From an uncultured Planctomycetaceae bacterium (GTDB lineage: Bacteria; Planctomycetota; Planctomycetia; Planctomycetales; Planctomycetaceae), in NCBI GenBank assembly GCA_943787265.1, contig CALSLT010000031.1:62001-126000 (forward strand): DNA of 64,000 nucleotides, read 5' to 3'. Both the position numbers and the translations under genes were made by a program. The notes below the pieces were generated by a model, which searched no databases, was not told the origin of the DNA, and was given only the letters and a program-made list of their open reading frames with translations. This document shows, in pieces, positions 18,208-28,359 of this stretch (its first letter is position 1; the number at the start of each line of letters is the position of its first letter).

Positions 18208-20674
18208 TCAGTTTCCGATGAGTTCGGGATAGGTCTGGCAGACGAGATTGCGAAGGTCGATGACTTCTGTCACCCGATCCTGAATCACGCAGCGACTGGG
18301 CATCTCACCGTCAGTCTTTTCGAATCGATCGTGAACAATGTCGACGATCTTTCCGACGACGACGCCAACGCTTCGTTCGCCTGCCGAATAGACAACCGTG
18401 TGCCGGCACTCGGCCTCGCCTTCCGACTCGCCATAGCCGCCACCGTAGCCACCATCGAGCTGAATGAGCGGCATGATCTGACCGCGATACTGGACCACTT
18501 CTCCGTGGCCAGATCGTTCGATTTGAGACTCACCGAATTCTTCCAGTCGTGCGACCGTTGAAAGATCGATCGCTGCACGACTTCCGTCACCTGGATCAAC
18601 AACCAGCATCGACTGCAGATCGTTCTGACGATCGGACGACGAACCTGAGCCTTCCGAAAGCGCTCGATCACGATGCTCCGTCAGGACGTTTCCACTCTGA
18701 GCCAAGCCAAGAATGTCCAGAATCAACGCGACCGTTCCGTCACCCATAATCGTGGTGCCAGCGTAGGCGGTGATGCCCTTGAAATGTGGCCCCAAGGGCT
18801 TGACGACGATCTCCTGCGTGTCTGTAATCGCGTCGACGACCAGGCCAAACTGTCGATCCTCTGCCTGAAGGACGACGATGTTGACATTTTCATCGTGGTC
18901 ATCACGTTGCCGGGCCGCTCGCAAACCAAGCTGCTCATCAAGATAGACCAGCGGCAGCAGGTTACCTCGCAGGCGATAAACACGAGCATCGTGAATGAAC
19001 TCGATGTCGTTTTTCGCTCGATCTCCGTCGAGACGTACCAGTTCAAGCAGACTTACCTGAGGGATCGCGTACTGATCTTCGCCGGTCGTAACAATCAACG
19101 CCGGAACAATGGCCAGCGTCAGAGGAATCTTGATGCGAAGCGTCGTGCCTTCACCGGGGACACTTTGAATGTCGAGCGTACCGCCGATTCGTTCGATGTT
19201 CGTTTTGACGACGTCCATTCCGACGCCGCGGCCCGAAACGTTGGTAACCGTCGCCGCCGTTGAAAATCCAGGCAGCAGAATGAGGTTCGTTAGCTCTCGA
19301 TCATTCATGCCGGCAGCGTGATCGGCGGATACCACGCCCTTCTCGATTGCCTTTTCACGCACCCGGTCGACATTGATTCCGCCGCCGTCGTCAATAATCT
19401 CGATGTTGACCTGGCCACCTTCATGGAACGCTCGCAGGCACAGTGTTCCTTCCGGAGTTTTTCCGTTGGCTTCCCGTACCTCGGGCGCTTCGATTCCGTG
19501 ATCGACAGAGTTTCGGACGATGTGTGTCAGCGGATCTTTGATGGCTTCCAGAATCGTCTTGTCGAGTTCGGTATCCGCCCCCTCCATTCGAACTTCGACC
19601 TTCTTATGACAGGACGAAGAAAGATCACGAACAACTCGAGGCAACTTGCTCCAGGCATTACTGATCGGCTGCATTCGCGTCTTCATGACGCCTTCCTGCA
19701 ACTCAGTCGTGATCAGGTTCAAACGTTGCGACGCGGCGATGACCGAAGCATCTTCCGTCGTGCTGCTGAACTGCAGAATTTGATTCCGGGCAAGCACCAA
19801 CTCACCGACAAGATTCATCAGCTTGTTCAGATGTTCGACGTCGATTCGAACGGTTGAATCGGCCAACGAGCTCGATCGCTCGCCACCCGACGACGTTTTG
19901 GCCGAAGCTTCCGCTGCAGGTACTTCGGCTGGCTGGTTGTTTGTTTTAGCAACAACCGGTGCAGGCGTATCGGCCGTTTCTGCGACGACCGCTTCTGCTG
20001 CGACTTCTGTGGACTCGGCAACTTCGTCTTCTGCTGCACAGCCTGACGGCTCGGCAACTTCGGTCTCGCCAGCCGTTGATTCTTCAGTCTGGGATGACTT
20101 CTTCTTTGACTTCTTTGGTGGTCGAGGTGTGGCCTGAATTCGTTTTGGCCGAGATGTAGATTCGGCATCACTTTCCGGAGCATTCAGCTCGGATACGACT
20201 TCGGAAAATTCGTCCTCGCTTAAACTGCCTTCAACTTCATTCAAATCTTCTGCGTTACTATCACCTTGACTATCAGACGGTGCCGGATTGCCAGCCAGCA
20301 GTTCTGACAGCCTGGCCGACAGTTCTTCGTAGTCGGTTGTGCCTTCGGAGCCATCCGATTCGATGTTGCCGAGAATGTCGCGAAGTGCGTCGACCATTCC
20401 CAGCAGACCGTCAGCGATGTCGTGGTTGAATTTCAGATCGCCATCGCGAAGTGGAACAAGCAGGTTCTCACCCACGTGGGCAACTCGTTCGAGCTTGGGG
20501 AGTCCCAGAAAACCCGAGGCCCCCCTTCATTGAATGGACAGATCGAAAGATACTGCCCAGACAATCACGATCGTCAGGAGCGTCTTCCAAAGCGACAAGA
20601 TCGCGGTCGAGTTGATCAAGCTCCTCGTAACTCTCAACAAGAAACTCTTTGATCACGTCGTCAAAGTCGTCCAC
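18208..20674 (-). CDS. cheA: CheA chemotaxis histidine kinase, apparent +1 frameshift near the 5' end
   Basis: Kinase of the chemotaxis array. The Hpt domain starts MDDFDDVIKEFLVES, with the phosphorylated histidine in SVHSMKG. The frame is then lost in a run of six C (20520-20525 on the plus strand). Removing one base restores GASGFLGLPKLERVAHVGENL and the rest of the gene. After an acidic, alanine-rich linker come the dimerisation region, the ATPase lobe (NSVDHGIE, DDGGGI, GRGVGMDVV) and two CheW-like domains, the last after a GGYGGGYGE linker. One CheW domain is usual, so the second is extra. As read, the histidine and the kinase core are on separate products. A real mutation, phase variation or a sequence error are all possible. 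Confidence 0.88.
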
Positions 20675-21155
20675 GGTAACGCTCCGTTGATGCTTTAGTT
20701 ATCACTCTAGCTGTGAAACTGAACGTCGGCCTTACAGCTTGCCCATCTCTGCCAAGTCGACAGCCAAGTATGGACTGGCATTCGTTTTGCGAGCTGCGAA
20801 GATGGCGGGGCGTGCCGCAAAGCGGGGATACGCTGGCGGCAGGGAGGCGGATGACTCGTAATTGCCTGAAGTACTTGTCACCAAACCGCGTGAATTCGGT
20901 CTGCTGACTCCCCCACACGAATCGAACACCGCCGTCGAACGCTGGCAACACACCGTCTGCCGTCGGGTCTATCCCTCCGAGTCGCACATGTGTTTCAGCC
21001 GTGCCTGGTCCTGGTCGATACAAACCACAGCGCTGCAATCTGTGCGCGATTACTCACGCCGTGCCCGAAGCAAACAATCTCTGGTAACAGAGAACTACTT
21101 CATGCGCTGCGAGCGGCAACCGGACGCCGCATTCTGACCAATGGAGGGGGAACTC
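20675..21155. other. Divergent intergenic region between cheA and flgE
   Basis: About 480 bp separate two blocks transcribed away from each other, so both sets of promoters probably lie here. Short open frames exist on both strands, but none has family resemblance or a good ribosome site. The flgE ribosome site GGAGGGGG sits at its right end. A sigma-54-like sequence is listed separately. No palindrome stands out. Confidence 0.5.
20776..20790 (+). promoter_or_regulatory. Weak candidate sigma-54 promoter upstream of flgE
   Basis: TGGCATTCGTTTTGC has GG and GC separated by ten bases, the -24/-12 spacing of sigma-54 promoters, which often drive flagellar genes together with FlbD-type regulators. 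It is about 365 bp from the flgE start, farther than usual, and the match may be chance. Confidence 0.2.
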
Positions 21156-22871
21156 ATGGGTCTGACAACGGCTCTCAATACGTCGCTGAATGGTTTGCAG
21201 TTGAACGAGACCGCGATTGAGGTCATCGGTAACAACATCGCCAATGCCGCGACGAACGGTTACAAGGCATCCGCCGTCCAGTTCACGACACAACTCTCTC
21301 GAACACTCAGTGTTGGTTCTGCACCGCAGGGTCAGAACGGTGGAACGAATCCTCGACAGGTTGGGCTCGGTTCAACGACGGCAGCCATTCGTCGTGACTT
21401 CTCACAAGGGGCGATTACGACCAGCACAAGTCCTTCTGACCTGGCCATTGAAGGAGAAGGCTTCTTCGTCCTCAGTGGAGCTGACGGGCAGGTCTACACG
21501 CGGAACGGCAACTTCACGCTGAATAACCAGAGTCAACTCGTCAACGCCGACGGTTTGCGAGTCAAAGGCTATGGAATTGACGATCAGGTTCAACATCGTT
21601 TCGACGCAGTTGGTCAACGTTGAAATTCCACTTGGCAAACTGAATGTTGCTCAGGAAACACGAAACGTAGCAGTCGAAGGATCGATTCGTGCAGATGAAG
21701 CTGCGATCGCTGCAACCGAATCCGAAGTGATTCAATCGGAGCAACTTTTCGACGGAGCCGGAGCGACTATCACTGGTGCGAGTCTTCTTGCTGATACCAG
21801 AGATTCTGTCGGTGGGCACACCCGTCTTTGTCGCGGGAGAATCGATTACACTGACACCACGAAAGGGTGGAGCGGGACTACGACCCAGTCAGCTTTGACA
21901 TCACCGCGACTTCAACAACGGCCGAGCTGGCGACATTTCTAAGTGACGCCCTTGGCCTCGTACCTGGAGCAAGTCCAGCTGGCGACCCGTTTGGCCCCGC
22001 TGGCGTAAATATCACAGCCGACGGACGGTTTGAAGTTGTCTCCAACGCTGGCACGTCGCAGTCTGTCGAGATCACTCCCGCACGGTTCCGGCAAACGCAA
22101 GTTGGTGCTGGCGTGTCTGGTGAAAAAGCAATCGATCTTGGCTTCGCAAGGACGAGAGCTGGAATCGGCGAGAGCACGCTGACGACATTTCCAATCTTCG
22201 ACTCGCTGGGAGAGCAGGTTCTGGTACGGATGCATGCCGTTCTTGAGTCCAAGTCTCCAACGGCGACAACATATCGGTACTACTTCGAAAGTAGCCAGGA
22301 TAGCGACTTAAATACAAACCTGAGCACGGGCACATTCTCACTGAATGAGTCGGGAGAAATCACAGGCGATTCCGTAGCTGAAATCTCAATCGATCGGGAA
22401 GCGACCGCCGCAAAAACAATGATCGTGTCGGTAGACCTCTCGCGTATTTCTGGCCTGACAGAACTGGGGTCCTCCGGCGCACTTTCACTGCTTTCACAGG
22501 ATGGCGCACCGGCAGGCTCACTGACGAGCTTCAACATCAATGACGCTGGCGTGGTCAGTGGAGTGTTCACGAACGGCGTCATCCGACCGCTGGGACAGAT
22601 GGTACTGGCGAGGTTTTCTAACCCGTTGGGACTGGTTGAGAACGGCGGCGGAACGTTGTTTGAAGGCGTTAGTTCCGGACCGGCTCAGATCACCATTCCA
22701 GGCCAGACAGGAAGTGGAAGCATTCGATCCGGAGCGATTGAACTATCGAATACGGACGTCGGCCGCAGTCTGGTTGACCTGATCGTTTCCTCAACGAACT
22801 ATCGAGGAAACGCCCGAGTCATCAGTTCGGTGCAGCAGCTCGTTGACGAACTTCTGGTCCTCGGCCGTTAA
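21156..22871 (+). CDS. flgE: Flagellar hook protein FlgE, three apparent +1 frameshifts
   Basis: Hook protein. The N-terminus GLTTALNTSLNGLQLNE and NNIANAATNGYKAS is the flagellar rod/hook signature, and the C-terminus (GAIELSNTDVGRSLVDLIVS, then TNYRGNARVISSVQQ) is the matching hook end. The reading frame shifts near 21587 (an extra G in CAGGTTC), near 21808-21815 and near 21864-21873. Each is explained by one extra base, and together they restore the original frame. Once corrected, the protein is about 570 residues with middle D-domains (NIVSTQLVNVEIPLG, SFDITATSTTAELATFL). The start ATG at 21156 has a strong ribosome site (GGAGGGGG). flgD and fliK, often beside flgE, are not seen here. Confidence 0.85.
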
Positions 22872-22910
22872 GTCGTGGTGGCGTGAACGGCAAACTTCTG
22901 AGGCGAATCG

Positions 22911-23105
22911 ATGATCAAACTCACAAAACTGAATGGTGAAGAGTTCGTCGTAAATGCCGACTTGATCCGGTACGTCGAAAGCCGACCGGACACGTACGTC
23001 ACGCTGACGACCGACGACCGTTTTATCGTGAAAGAGTCGCTTGAAGAGGTGGTCAGTCGATCGATCTCGTACTCGCGGCTCGTCCGCCTTGCACCGGCGG
23101 CGTGA
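22911..23105 (+). CDS. flbD: FlbD-family small flagellar protein
   Basis: A 64-residue protein with the FlbD pattern: MIKLTKLNGEEFVVNADLIR, then VESRPDTYVTLTTDDRFIVK. The family sits between flgE and motA in many bacteria, as here (39 bp after flgE). Its exact role is unclear; it should not be confused with the Caulobacter regulator of the same name. Confidence 0.88.
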   Translation: MIKLTKLNGEEFVVNADLIRYVESRPDTYVTLTTDDRFIVKESLEEVVSRSISYSRLVRLAPAA

Positions 23106-23178
23106 GAGTCTGGCAGAATAACGTTGACGGAGAATTCAACATTCGGATGGCGGCAGAAATCGAGCGGACGATCGAACT

Positions 23179-23952
23179 ATGGACAAAGCTACAATTATCG
23201 GAATCGTCCTGACGGTCGTGCTTCTGCTCGGTGCAATCGCAATTGCTCCTGGTTCGTCCTTCGCTGCCTTCATCGACTACCCGTCTCTTGCGGTCGTGGT
23301 CGGTGGTGGAATCGCGGCCACGATGATTGCCTATCCGATGGGGCCATTCCTTCTGATGCCGGTTGTCATCAAGAAGGCGATCCTTCCGAACCCACCAGAA
23401 ATGGCTCCGGCCATCAAGACGCTGGTTGAGTGTGCCGAGATCGCTCGAAAAGAAGGAGTGATGGCTCTCGAAAACAAAACGGGAGACATCGAAGACCCGT
23501 TCATTCTGCTGGGGATTCAAATGGCCGTTGACGGCAGCCCGGCAGAACTCATCGAAAGCGTGATGCGATCAGAAATGGTTGCAACGGCCGGTCGCCACAA
23601 GCAGGGTAAAGGCCTGCTGGAAACACTTGGTCGATACGCACCGGCCTTCGGGATGATCGGCACACTTCTCGGCCTGATCATCATGCTTGGAAACATGGAC
23701 GACCCGGCCGCGATTGGTCCCGGTATGGCGGTCGCCCTTTTGACGACGCTCTATGGCGCTCTTGTATCGAACGTCGTCGCGCTCCCGTTTGCCGACAAAC
23801 TCATTTTTTACGCTGGGAAAGAGTGGCAGATTCGCGAAGTTGTCGTTCAGGGAATCATGGCCATTCAGAATGGCGACAACCCTCGAGTCGTTGACCAGAA
23901 ACTCTCGACGTTCCTTTCTCAAAAAGAGCGTGACGTTAAGGACGCCGCCTGA
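23179..23952 (+). CDS. motA: Flagellar stator protein MotA
   Basis: A 257-residue ion-channel stator subunit with four membrane segments: about 7-25, 33-50, 150-170 and 185-205. GRYAPAFGMIGTLLGLIIML and GPGMAVALLTTLYGALVSN are the two conserved helices lining the channel. The cytoplasmic loop between helices 2 and 3 interacts with the rotor. It is intact, in contrast to motB 72 bp downstream. Confidence 0.93.
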   Translation: MDKATIIGIVLTVVLLLGAIAIAPGSSFAAFIDYPSLAVVVGGGIAATMIAYPMGPFLLMPVVIKKAILPNPPEMAPAIKTLVECAEIARKEGVMALENKTGDIEDPFILLGIQMAVDGSPAELIESVMRSEMVATAGRHKQGKGLLETLGRYAPAFGMIGTLLGLIIMLGNMDDPAAIGPGMAVALLTTLYGALVSNVVALPFADKLIFYAGKEWQIREVVVQGIMAIQNGDNPRVVDQKLSTFLSQKERDVKDAA

Positions 23953-24024
23953 CGACTTGATCAGATGGCGAATGCATGAGAAGGATCTCGCGGTGATCTC
24001 AAAACTCGCAAGCGGTACTGAACG

Positions 24025-24736
24025 ATGGAAGAAGAAGATCCACCAGGCGTCCCGGAATGGGTCGTTACGTACGGCGACATGATGTCGTTGCTGCTGACCT
24101 TCTTCATCATGCTCGTATCAATGAGCGAGCTGAAGGACGAAGGCAAGAACCGCGCCGCGTTGAACTCGATGAAGGAAGTCTTCGGCCCGATGGACGGCAC
24201 GTCGGGCGTCCCCGGTCGCACATTCAACAGCCGCGCCGCTTACGAACACATGAGTTCAAAAAGCGAGAACAAGAAGACCGGCCTCGAAAAAGGCAGCATC
24301 GATTCCGCTGGTGGCGGCGGGCCCGAGAACTCGGTCGAGTCGGTGAATCATGGCGAGATCGTCACCGTTGGCGGATCGCTCGAATTCGATCAGTTCTCGA
24401 CCGTAGCTGGGCGATGATTCGGTCTCCAATCTGAACCGAATCCTCGAAGCCATTAAACGCGTTCCCAACCGTGTGATCGTTCGCGGGCATTCTTTTGCTG
24501 AACCTTTGAGGCGAAAGCCTCAGTTTCGCGATCAACACGATCTTTCATTTGCCAGAGCGAGTTCTGTGGCCAAGTATCTGATTGAGAATGATATCAACCC
24601 AAATCGGATTCTTGTGAGCGCGGCCGGCGACGCCGAACCGCGCATCGTCACCAGGAATCTCGAAGACCGGCGTCAGAACCGGCGGGTCGACGTCTTCACA
24701 ATAGATTCTTACCTGGCGCCGCCTGATCCCGGATAA
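24025..24736 (+). CDS. motB: Flagellar stator protein MotB, apparent +1 frameshift
   Basis: The 5' frame encodes the single membrane helix with the proton-binding aspartate (VTYGDMMSLLLTFFIMLVSM) and stops at 24417. The peptidoglycan-binding OmpA-like domain (VIVRGHSF, then FARASSVAKYLIENDINPNR and DRRQNRRVDV) continues in the next frame to 24736. One extra base near 24405 (GTAGCTGGGCGATGAT) explains it: removal gives VLGDDSVSNLNRILEAIK. As read, the membrane helix would be separated from the anchor that holds the stator in place, so the motor would lack torque. Sequence error is possible. Confidence 0.87.
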
Positions 24737-24812
24737 ACGCGAACTCGCATCTCGAGAGCGTTTCGGTCTCGCGGCCCGTATGACTTGATCGTTGAATGCT
24801 AAGGGGCGCGAG

Positions 24813-25367
24813 ATGGCTGACGAGAATGAACCAGAAGTTGAAGAAGGAGCTGAGGGCGAAGAGGCCGTCGAAAAGAAGGCCGGCAGCGGAAAGATGAAGA
24901 TTCTGATTCTGGTCGTCGTGGCGATGCTTGGCGAAGCCGGCCTGTTTCTCTTTCTTGGAGTGGGCTCAAGCGGAGCGTCCGACGCCGCGGCAACTGAAAC
25001 CATCCCCGTCGAAGAAGAGCCGAAACCAGAAGACGACGAAGAAGAACTGGTCGAGGTCGAAGTTCACAGCTTCAGCGTGACCAACACGACCGCGGCAGCC
25101 GACACCGTCATTCATATTTCGTTCAAAGTACACGCACTACTGGCCAGTGATCAGGAAGGCGAATTCAAGGACAAAGTTACATCATCCCACAAAGTGAGGG
25201 TTCGGGAGTCTGTCGAAACGATCTTCCGCAGCGCGACGATGGAAGACCTGACAGATTCGTCACTCAGCACACTGAAGCGGCTGGTTCGCGAAGAGATCAA
25301 CCGAGTGTTGCGACAAAGTTATGTCGTCAGCATCGTGTTCAACGATTATAAGACGATCCAGCAGTAG
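24813..25367 (+). CDS. fliL: FliL flagellar basal-body-associated protein
   Basis: A 184-residue protein. After an acidic cytoplasmic head comes one membrane helix (ILILVVVAMLGEAGLFLFLG), a charged linker and a periplasmic FliL domain ending with EEINRVLRQSYVVSIVFNDY. The start at 24813 follows AAGGGG. FliL surrounds the stator units, in keeping with the motA-motB position immediately upstream. Confidence 0.85.
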   Translation: MADENEPEVEEGAEGEEAVEKKAGSGKMKILILVVVAMLGEAGLFLFLGVGSSGASDAAATETIPVEEEPKPEDDEEELVEVEVHSFSVTNTTAAADTVIHISFKVHALLASDQEGEFKDKVTSSHKVRVRESVETIFRSATMEDLTDSSLSTLKRLVREEINRVLRQSYVVSIVFNDYKTIQQ

Positions 25368-25456
25368 GAGTTCCAGGCTGCCCGCGGCTCGCTCGACAGC
25401 GGATGGGCGAACGACAAAGCAGCCTTGGAGCACGTAGATCGGAAGGAAGCAGGGAC

Positions 25457-26009
25457 GTGGATTCCGAAGAAGAAAATCTTGGCGCCGACGATATTCAGGC
25501 TCTCCTGGACAAGGCCAACGGTGGTGGCAGTGAGGCCGCTGCGCCAGCAGACTCAGACGGTGGGGCTCCCCCCTCCGGCGGCAGGCGCCGATGAGATGTC
25601 TGCCGAGGATCGCGCAAACGAGTTGCTGAACGAGGTCGATGCCGGTCTCGAAGCGGCTGTCAGCGGTGTTCCGGTAAGCGGCTCGAATGTTCGCACCGGG
25701 CTCGACGACGCGAAACCGTTCGAGTTCGCCGATCTCGGCGCTGACGCCGAGAACTCCGGCGAAAAAGCCTTCAGTATCGGCATGCTGGACGACGTTCAGA
25801 TGAACGTCCAGGTCGAACTCGGCCGTGCTGAACTGCTCATCGACGAAGTCATGTCGATGCGGAAAGGCGTTGTTGTGCCGTTGGACAAACTCGCCGGAGA
25901 CCCGATCGACATCGTAGTGAACGGTCGTTTGCTCGCACGTGGCGAAGTCCTGGTCCTCAACGACAAGTTCTGTGTGCGAATCGTCGAGATCGTCGCTGCC
26001 GATTCGTGA
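25457..26009 (+). CDS. fliN: Flagellar motor switch protein FliN, apparent +1 frameshift
   Basis: The N-terminus (GTG at 25457, after AGCAGGGAC) reads DSEEENLGADDIQALLDKAN, the short head common to FliN/FliM/FliY. The frame is lost in a run of six C (25568-25573); removing one base restores GAPPPAAGADEMSAEDRANE and the C-terminal switch domain (LDDVQMNVQVELGRAELLID, then GDPIDIVVNGRLLARGEVLV and CVRIVEI). The domain itself is intact and could be made from an internal start near 25592, so some function may survive. The same type of break, in the same length of C-run, occurs in cheA. Confidence 0.85.
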
Positions 26010-26188
26010 GCCTGGTTGTTCAGCCTCTTTTTCAGTTCCTACCACTGATTCCTGAAGCTTTCGGCCGGACTGCGGCGCAGTTCTGACATTGACCTGATCC
26101 TCGGAAATCGAGGACAACGCCCCGTCCTGAGTGCCCAATTTCGCCGGCACCGGGAATGGAACCGGGAGGGTTCCACGAGGGACAGGCA

Positions 26189-27001
26189 ATGGACTGCAAT
26201 CAACGCATCGCGTTTTCGCTGTTTGGTGCGCTGATTTTGTGCGCTTCCAGCGTTCAGTATTTGCTGGCGCAGGACGGTAGATTCACAGCCAGCCCTGGCG
26301 TCAACACACCAAAATCGCTTTCAAATAACGTTCCGCGGGAATCCGACACCACAAATCCGCGACACCTTCAGACCGTGCCGGAAAACGCTGGTCGCGACAA
26401 TGTATCGCCGATTTCTACCGTTTTGACGGTACCGCAACCGAACCAGCGGCCCGTCACTCCGCTGAAACGAAATTCGGGGCTGCCAGCTGCAAACAACGAT
26501 CAGTCAACGACCGAGGGATCCGGAGGTTCTTCCGCGGGAGCATTTCTGGCAGTACTCGTTGTTCTTCTGGTGTTTGCGCTCGGTCTGGCGAAGCTTTTTC
26601 TTAAACGCAGCCCTTACGCGATCACCGGCCTGCCACCTGACGCGGTCGATGTGTTGGGCCGGCGAGCCGTTGACCCTCGCAACTCGGTCTACATGATCAA
26701 AGTGGGCAGCCGATTGATCCTGATGGGGTCTTCCCCTGGCGGATTGTCGAGCCTTGCTGAAATCACAGATCCGATCGAGGTCGCATCACTGACAAATGTC
26801 TGCGCGGCCGCAAAACAAACGGGACCCGACGCAGCCAGGTGGCTTAGTAAACTCTGGCCAAAAACAACGACCGTCGTTGAGAATCGCCCGTTCGAAGACC
26901 AACTCGGTGCGAAACTTTTCGAAGAAGCCCAACAGAACGAATCAGGACGCGTCGACAGTCTCACCATCTCCACCGGCCGGGAGGGACACCGTGCCGGCTG
27001 A
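26189..27001 (+). CDS. fliO: FliO-like flagellar biosynthesis protein
   Basis: A 270-residue protein. A signal-like segment (IAFSLFGALILCASSVQYLL) is followed by a long low-complexity linker, a membrane helix (FLAVLVVLLVFALGLAKLFL) and a small cytoplasmic FliO domain (VDVLGRRAVDPRNSVYMIKV). The start at 26189 has a GAGGGA ribosome site. Its end overlaps the fliP GTG start by 11 bp, so the two are probably coupled. FliO assists FliP assembly. The N-terminal extension is longer than in enterobacterial FliO. Confidence 0.8.
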   Translation: MDCNQRIAFSLFGALILCASSVQYLLAQDGRFTASPGVNTPKSLSNNVPRESDTTNPRHLQTVPENAGRDNVSPISTVLTVPQPNQRPVTPLKRNSGLPAANNDQSTTEGSGGSSAGAFLAVLVVLLVFALGLAKLFLKRSPYAITGLPPDAVDVLGRRAVDPRNSVYMIKVGSRLILMGSSPGGLSSLAEITDPIEVASLTNVCAAAKQTGPDAARWLSKLWPKTTTVVENRPFEDQLGAKLFEEAQQNESGRVDSLTISTGREGHRAG

Positions 27002-28001
27002 TTCACAAGTCAAAACGGTGCGTCTTGGCGTACCGTCCAGCGAGTCGGTGAGCCAAGGCGTTCCCAACGTGGTTGGTCGCCTTGGAACATGCGTCTTAAG
27101 AGTCGCGACGCTCTTGCTGTTACTTTTCGTCGGTGCGACAACAGTCGAGGCTCAAACTGGTGGTTTCCCACGCGGCCGGTCAGTCATCGACGAGCAACAT
27201 TTCGCAACTCTGCCTGCCGTCCCGGCACCGGTTCAACAACCAGAAGTGCAGATGCCTTTCGGAGTGGATCCGGATCAGATGCTCTCGCCAGAGGGGCTGA
27301 CTCCGACACTCAAAATCATGGTCTTGATGACGCTGCTGAGTCTGGCACCGTCGATCCTGATCATGACCACAAGTTTCATCCGATTCGTAATCGTCTTCGG
27401 GCTGCTGCGACAGGCACTCGGCACGCAGCAGCTCCCGCCAACGCAGGTCATCACGTCGCTGTCGTTGTTCATGACGATGTTTGTAATGATGCCGGTCTGG
27501 CAGCAGGCGTACGACGAGGGCCTTGCTCCGTACATCGATCAGCAACCAATCGCCAACCTGCAACCTGGCGAGAACGTCCAGATGCGGGTCTTCGAAAACA
27601 CGATTCAACCGCTTCGCCGCTTCATGATCCACCAGATCAGCGCCGCCAATGGAGACGACACCGTACTGATGCTGGTCGACTATCGGCGTCCTGATCCGAA
27701 CACAAGTGCCGGGCGAGCGTGGAAAGAACCTGAGAATCTGGAAGACGTCGAGTCATCGATCCTCGTGACGGCCTTCATGTTGACCGAGTTGAAAGCGGCG
27801 TTCCTGATTGGCTTCCAGATCTTTCTGCCGTTTCTGATCGTGGACCTCGTCGTCGCGACCATTCTGACAGGCATGGGGATGATGATGTTGCCGCCGACGC
27901 TCATCTCGTTGCCGTTCAAAGTGCTCCTGTTCGTTCTGATCGACGGCTGGACGTTAACCGTGGCGATGCTTCTGGACAGCGTTACTGCAGCGACGGGCTG
28001 A
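26991..28001 (+). CDS. fliP: FliP export-gate protein
   Basis: A 336-residue core component of the flagellar type III export gate. The GTG at 26991 follows GGAGGG, within the fliO 3' end. An N-terminal signal-like helix (VATLLLLLFVGATTVEA) precedes the FliP membrane domain: MTLLSLAPSILIMTTSFIRF, FGLLRQALGTQQLPPTQVI, and the end LPFKVLLFVLIDGWTLTV. It is longer than the usual 245 residues because of the N-terminal extension and a periplasmic insert near DYRRPDPNTSAGRAW. Confidence 0.93.
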   Translation: MPADSQVKTVRLGVPSSESVSQGVPNVVGRLGTCVLRVATLLLLLFVGATTVEAQTGGFPRGRSVIDEQHFATLPAVPAPVQQPEVQMPFGVDPDQMLSPEGLTPTLKIMVLMTLLSLAPSILIMTTSFIRFVIVFGLLRQALGTQQLPPTQVITSLSLFMTMFVMMPVWQQAYDEGLAPYIDQQPIANLQPGENVQMRVFENTIQPLRRFMIHQISAANGDDTVLMLVDYRRPDPNTSAGRAWKEPENLEDVESSILVTAFMLTELKAAFLIGFQIFLPFLIVDLVVATILTGMGMMMLPPTLISLPFKVLLFVLIDGWTLTVAMLLDSVTAATG

Positions 28002-28068
28002 GCAGCAACCAGCGAAAATTAATCCGCCATCGCCCAACCTGAAATTTCACGACAACGCTGGGTTTCAC

Positions 28069-28338
28069 ATGACCATTATTGATGTCACAGAACTTTGCCG
28101 ATCCGCGATAATGACGGCACTGATTATCGCGGCCCCGGTTCTGTCCGTCGCGGTTTTCGTTGGACTGGCAATCAGTATCGCGCAGGCCGTCACTCAGATT
28201 CAGGACCAGACTGTCAGCATCATTCCCAAAATCGTCGTCATGCTTCTAACGATGCTGTACGTGATGCCTTGGAGTCTCGGCCAACTGGTCGAATTCTCCA
28301 CGCAGCTCTTCGCCGGCATCCCAAGCCATATTCACTAG
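28069..28338 (+). CDS. fliQ: FliQ export-gate protein
   Basis: An 89-residue, two-helix FliQ: PVLSVAVFVGLAISIAQAVT then IQDQTVSIIPKIVVMLLTML. Length and composition are as expected. It lies between fliP and fliR, the standard order. Confidence 0.95.
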   Translation: MTIIDVTELCRSAIMTALIIAAPVLSVAVFVGLAISIAQAVTQIQDQTVSIIPKIVVMLLTMLYVMPWSLGQLVEFSTQLFAGIPSHIH

Positions 28339-28359
28339 CCGCTCGCAGTCAGCAACTTA

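Noticed and set aside
18673..19857. Two long plus-strand frames opposite cheA
   Set aside because: Antisense shadows of the cheA kinase core, which carries all conserved residues.
20661..21038. Open frame of about 125 codons on the minus strand upstream of cheA
   Set aside because: No family resemblance, no good ribosome site, overlaps the cheA start region, and other frames of similar length exist in the same place.
25260..26189. 309-codon frame on the minus strand opposite fliL/fliN
   Set aside because: Antisense shadow of the fliN region; no family motif and inconsistent with the operon direction.
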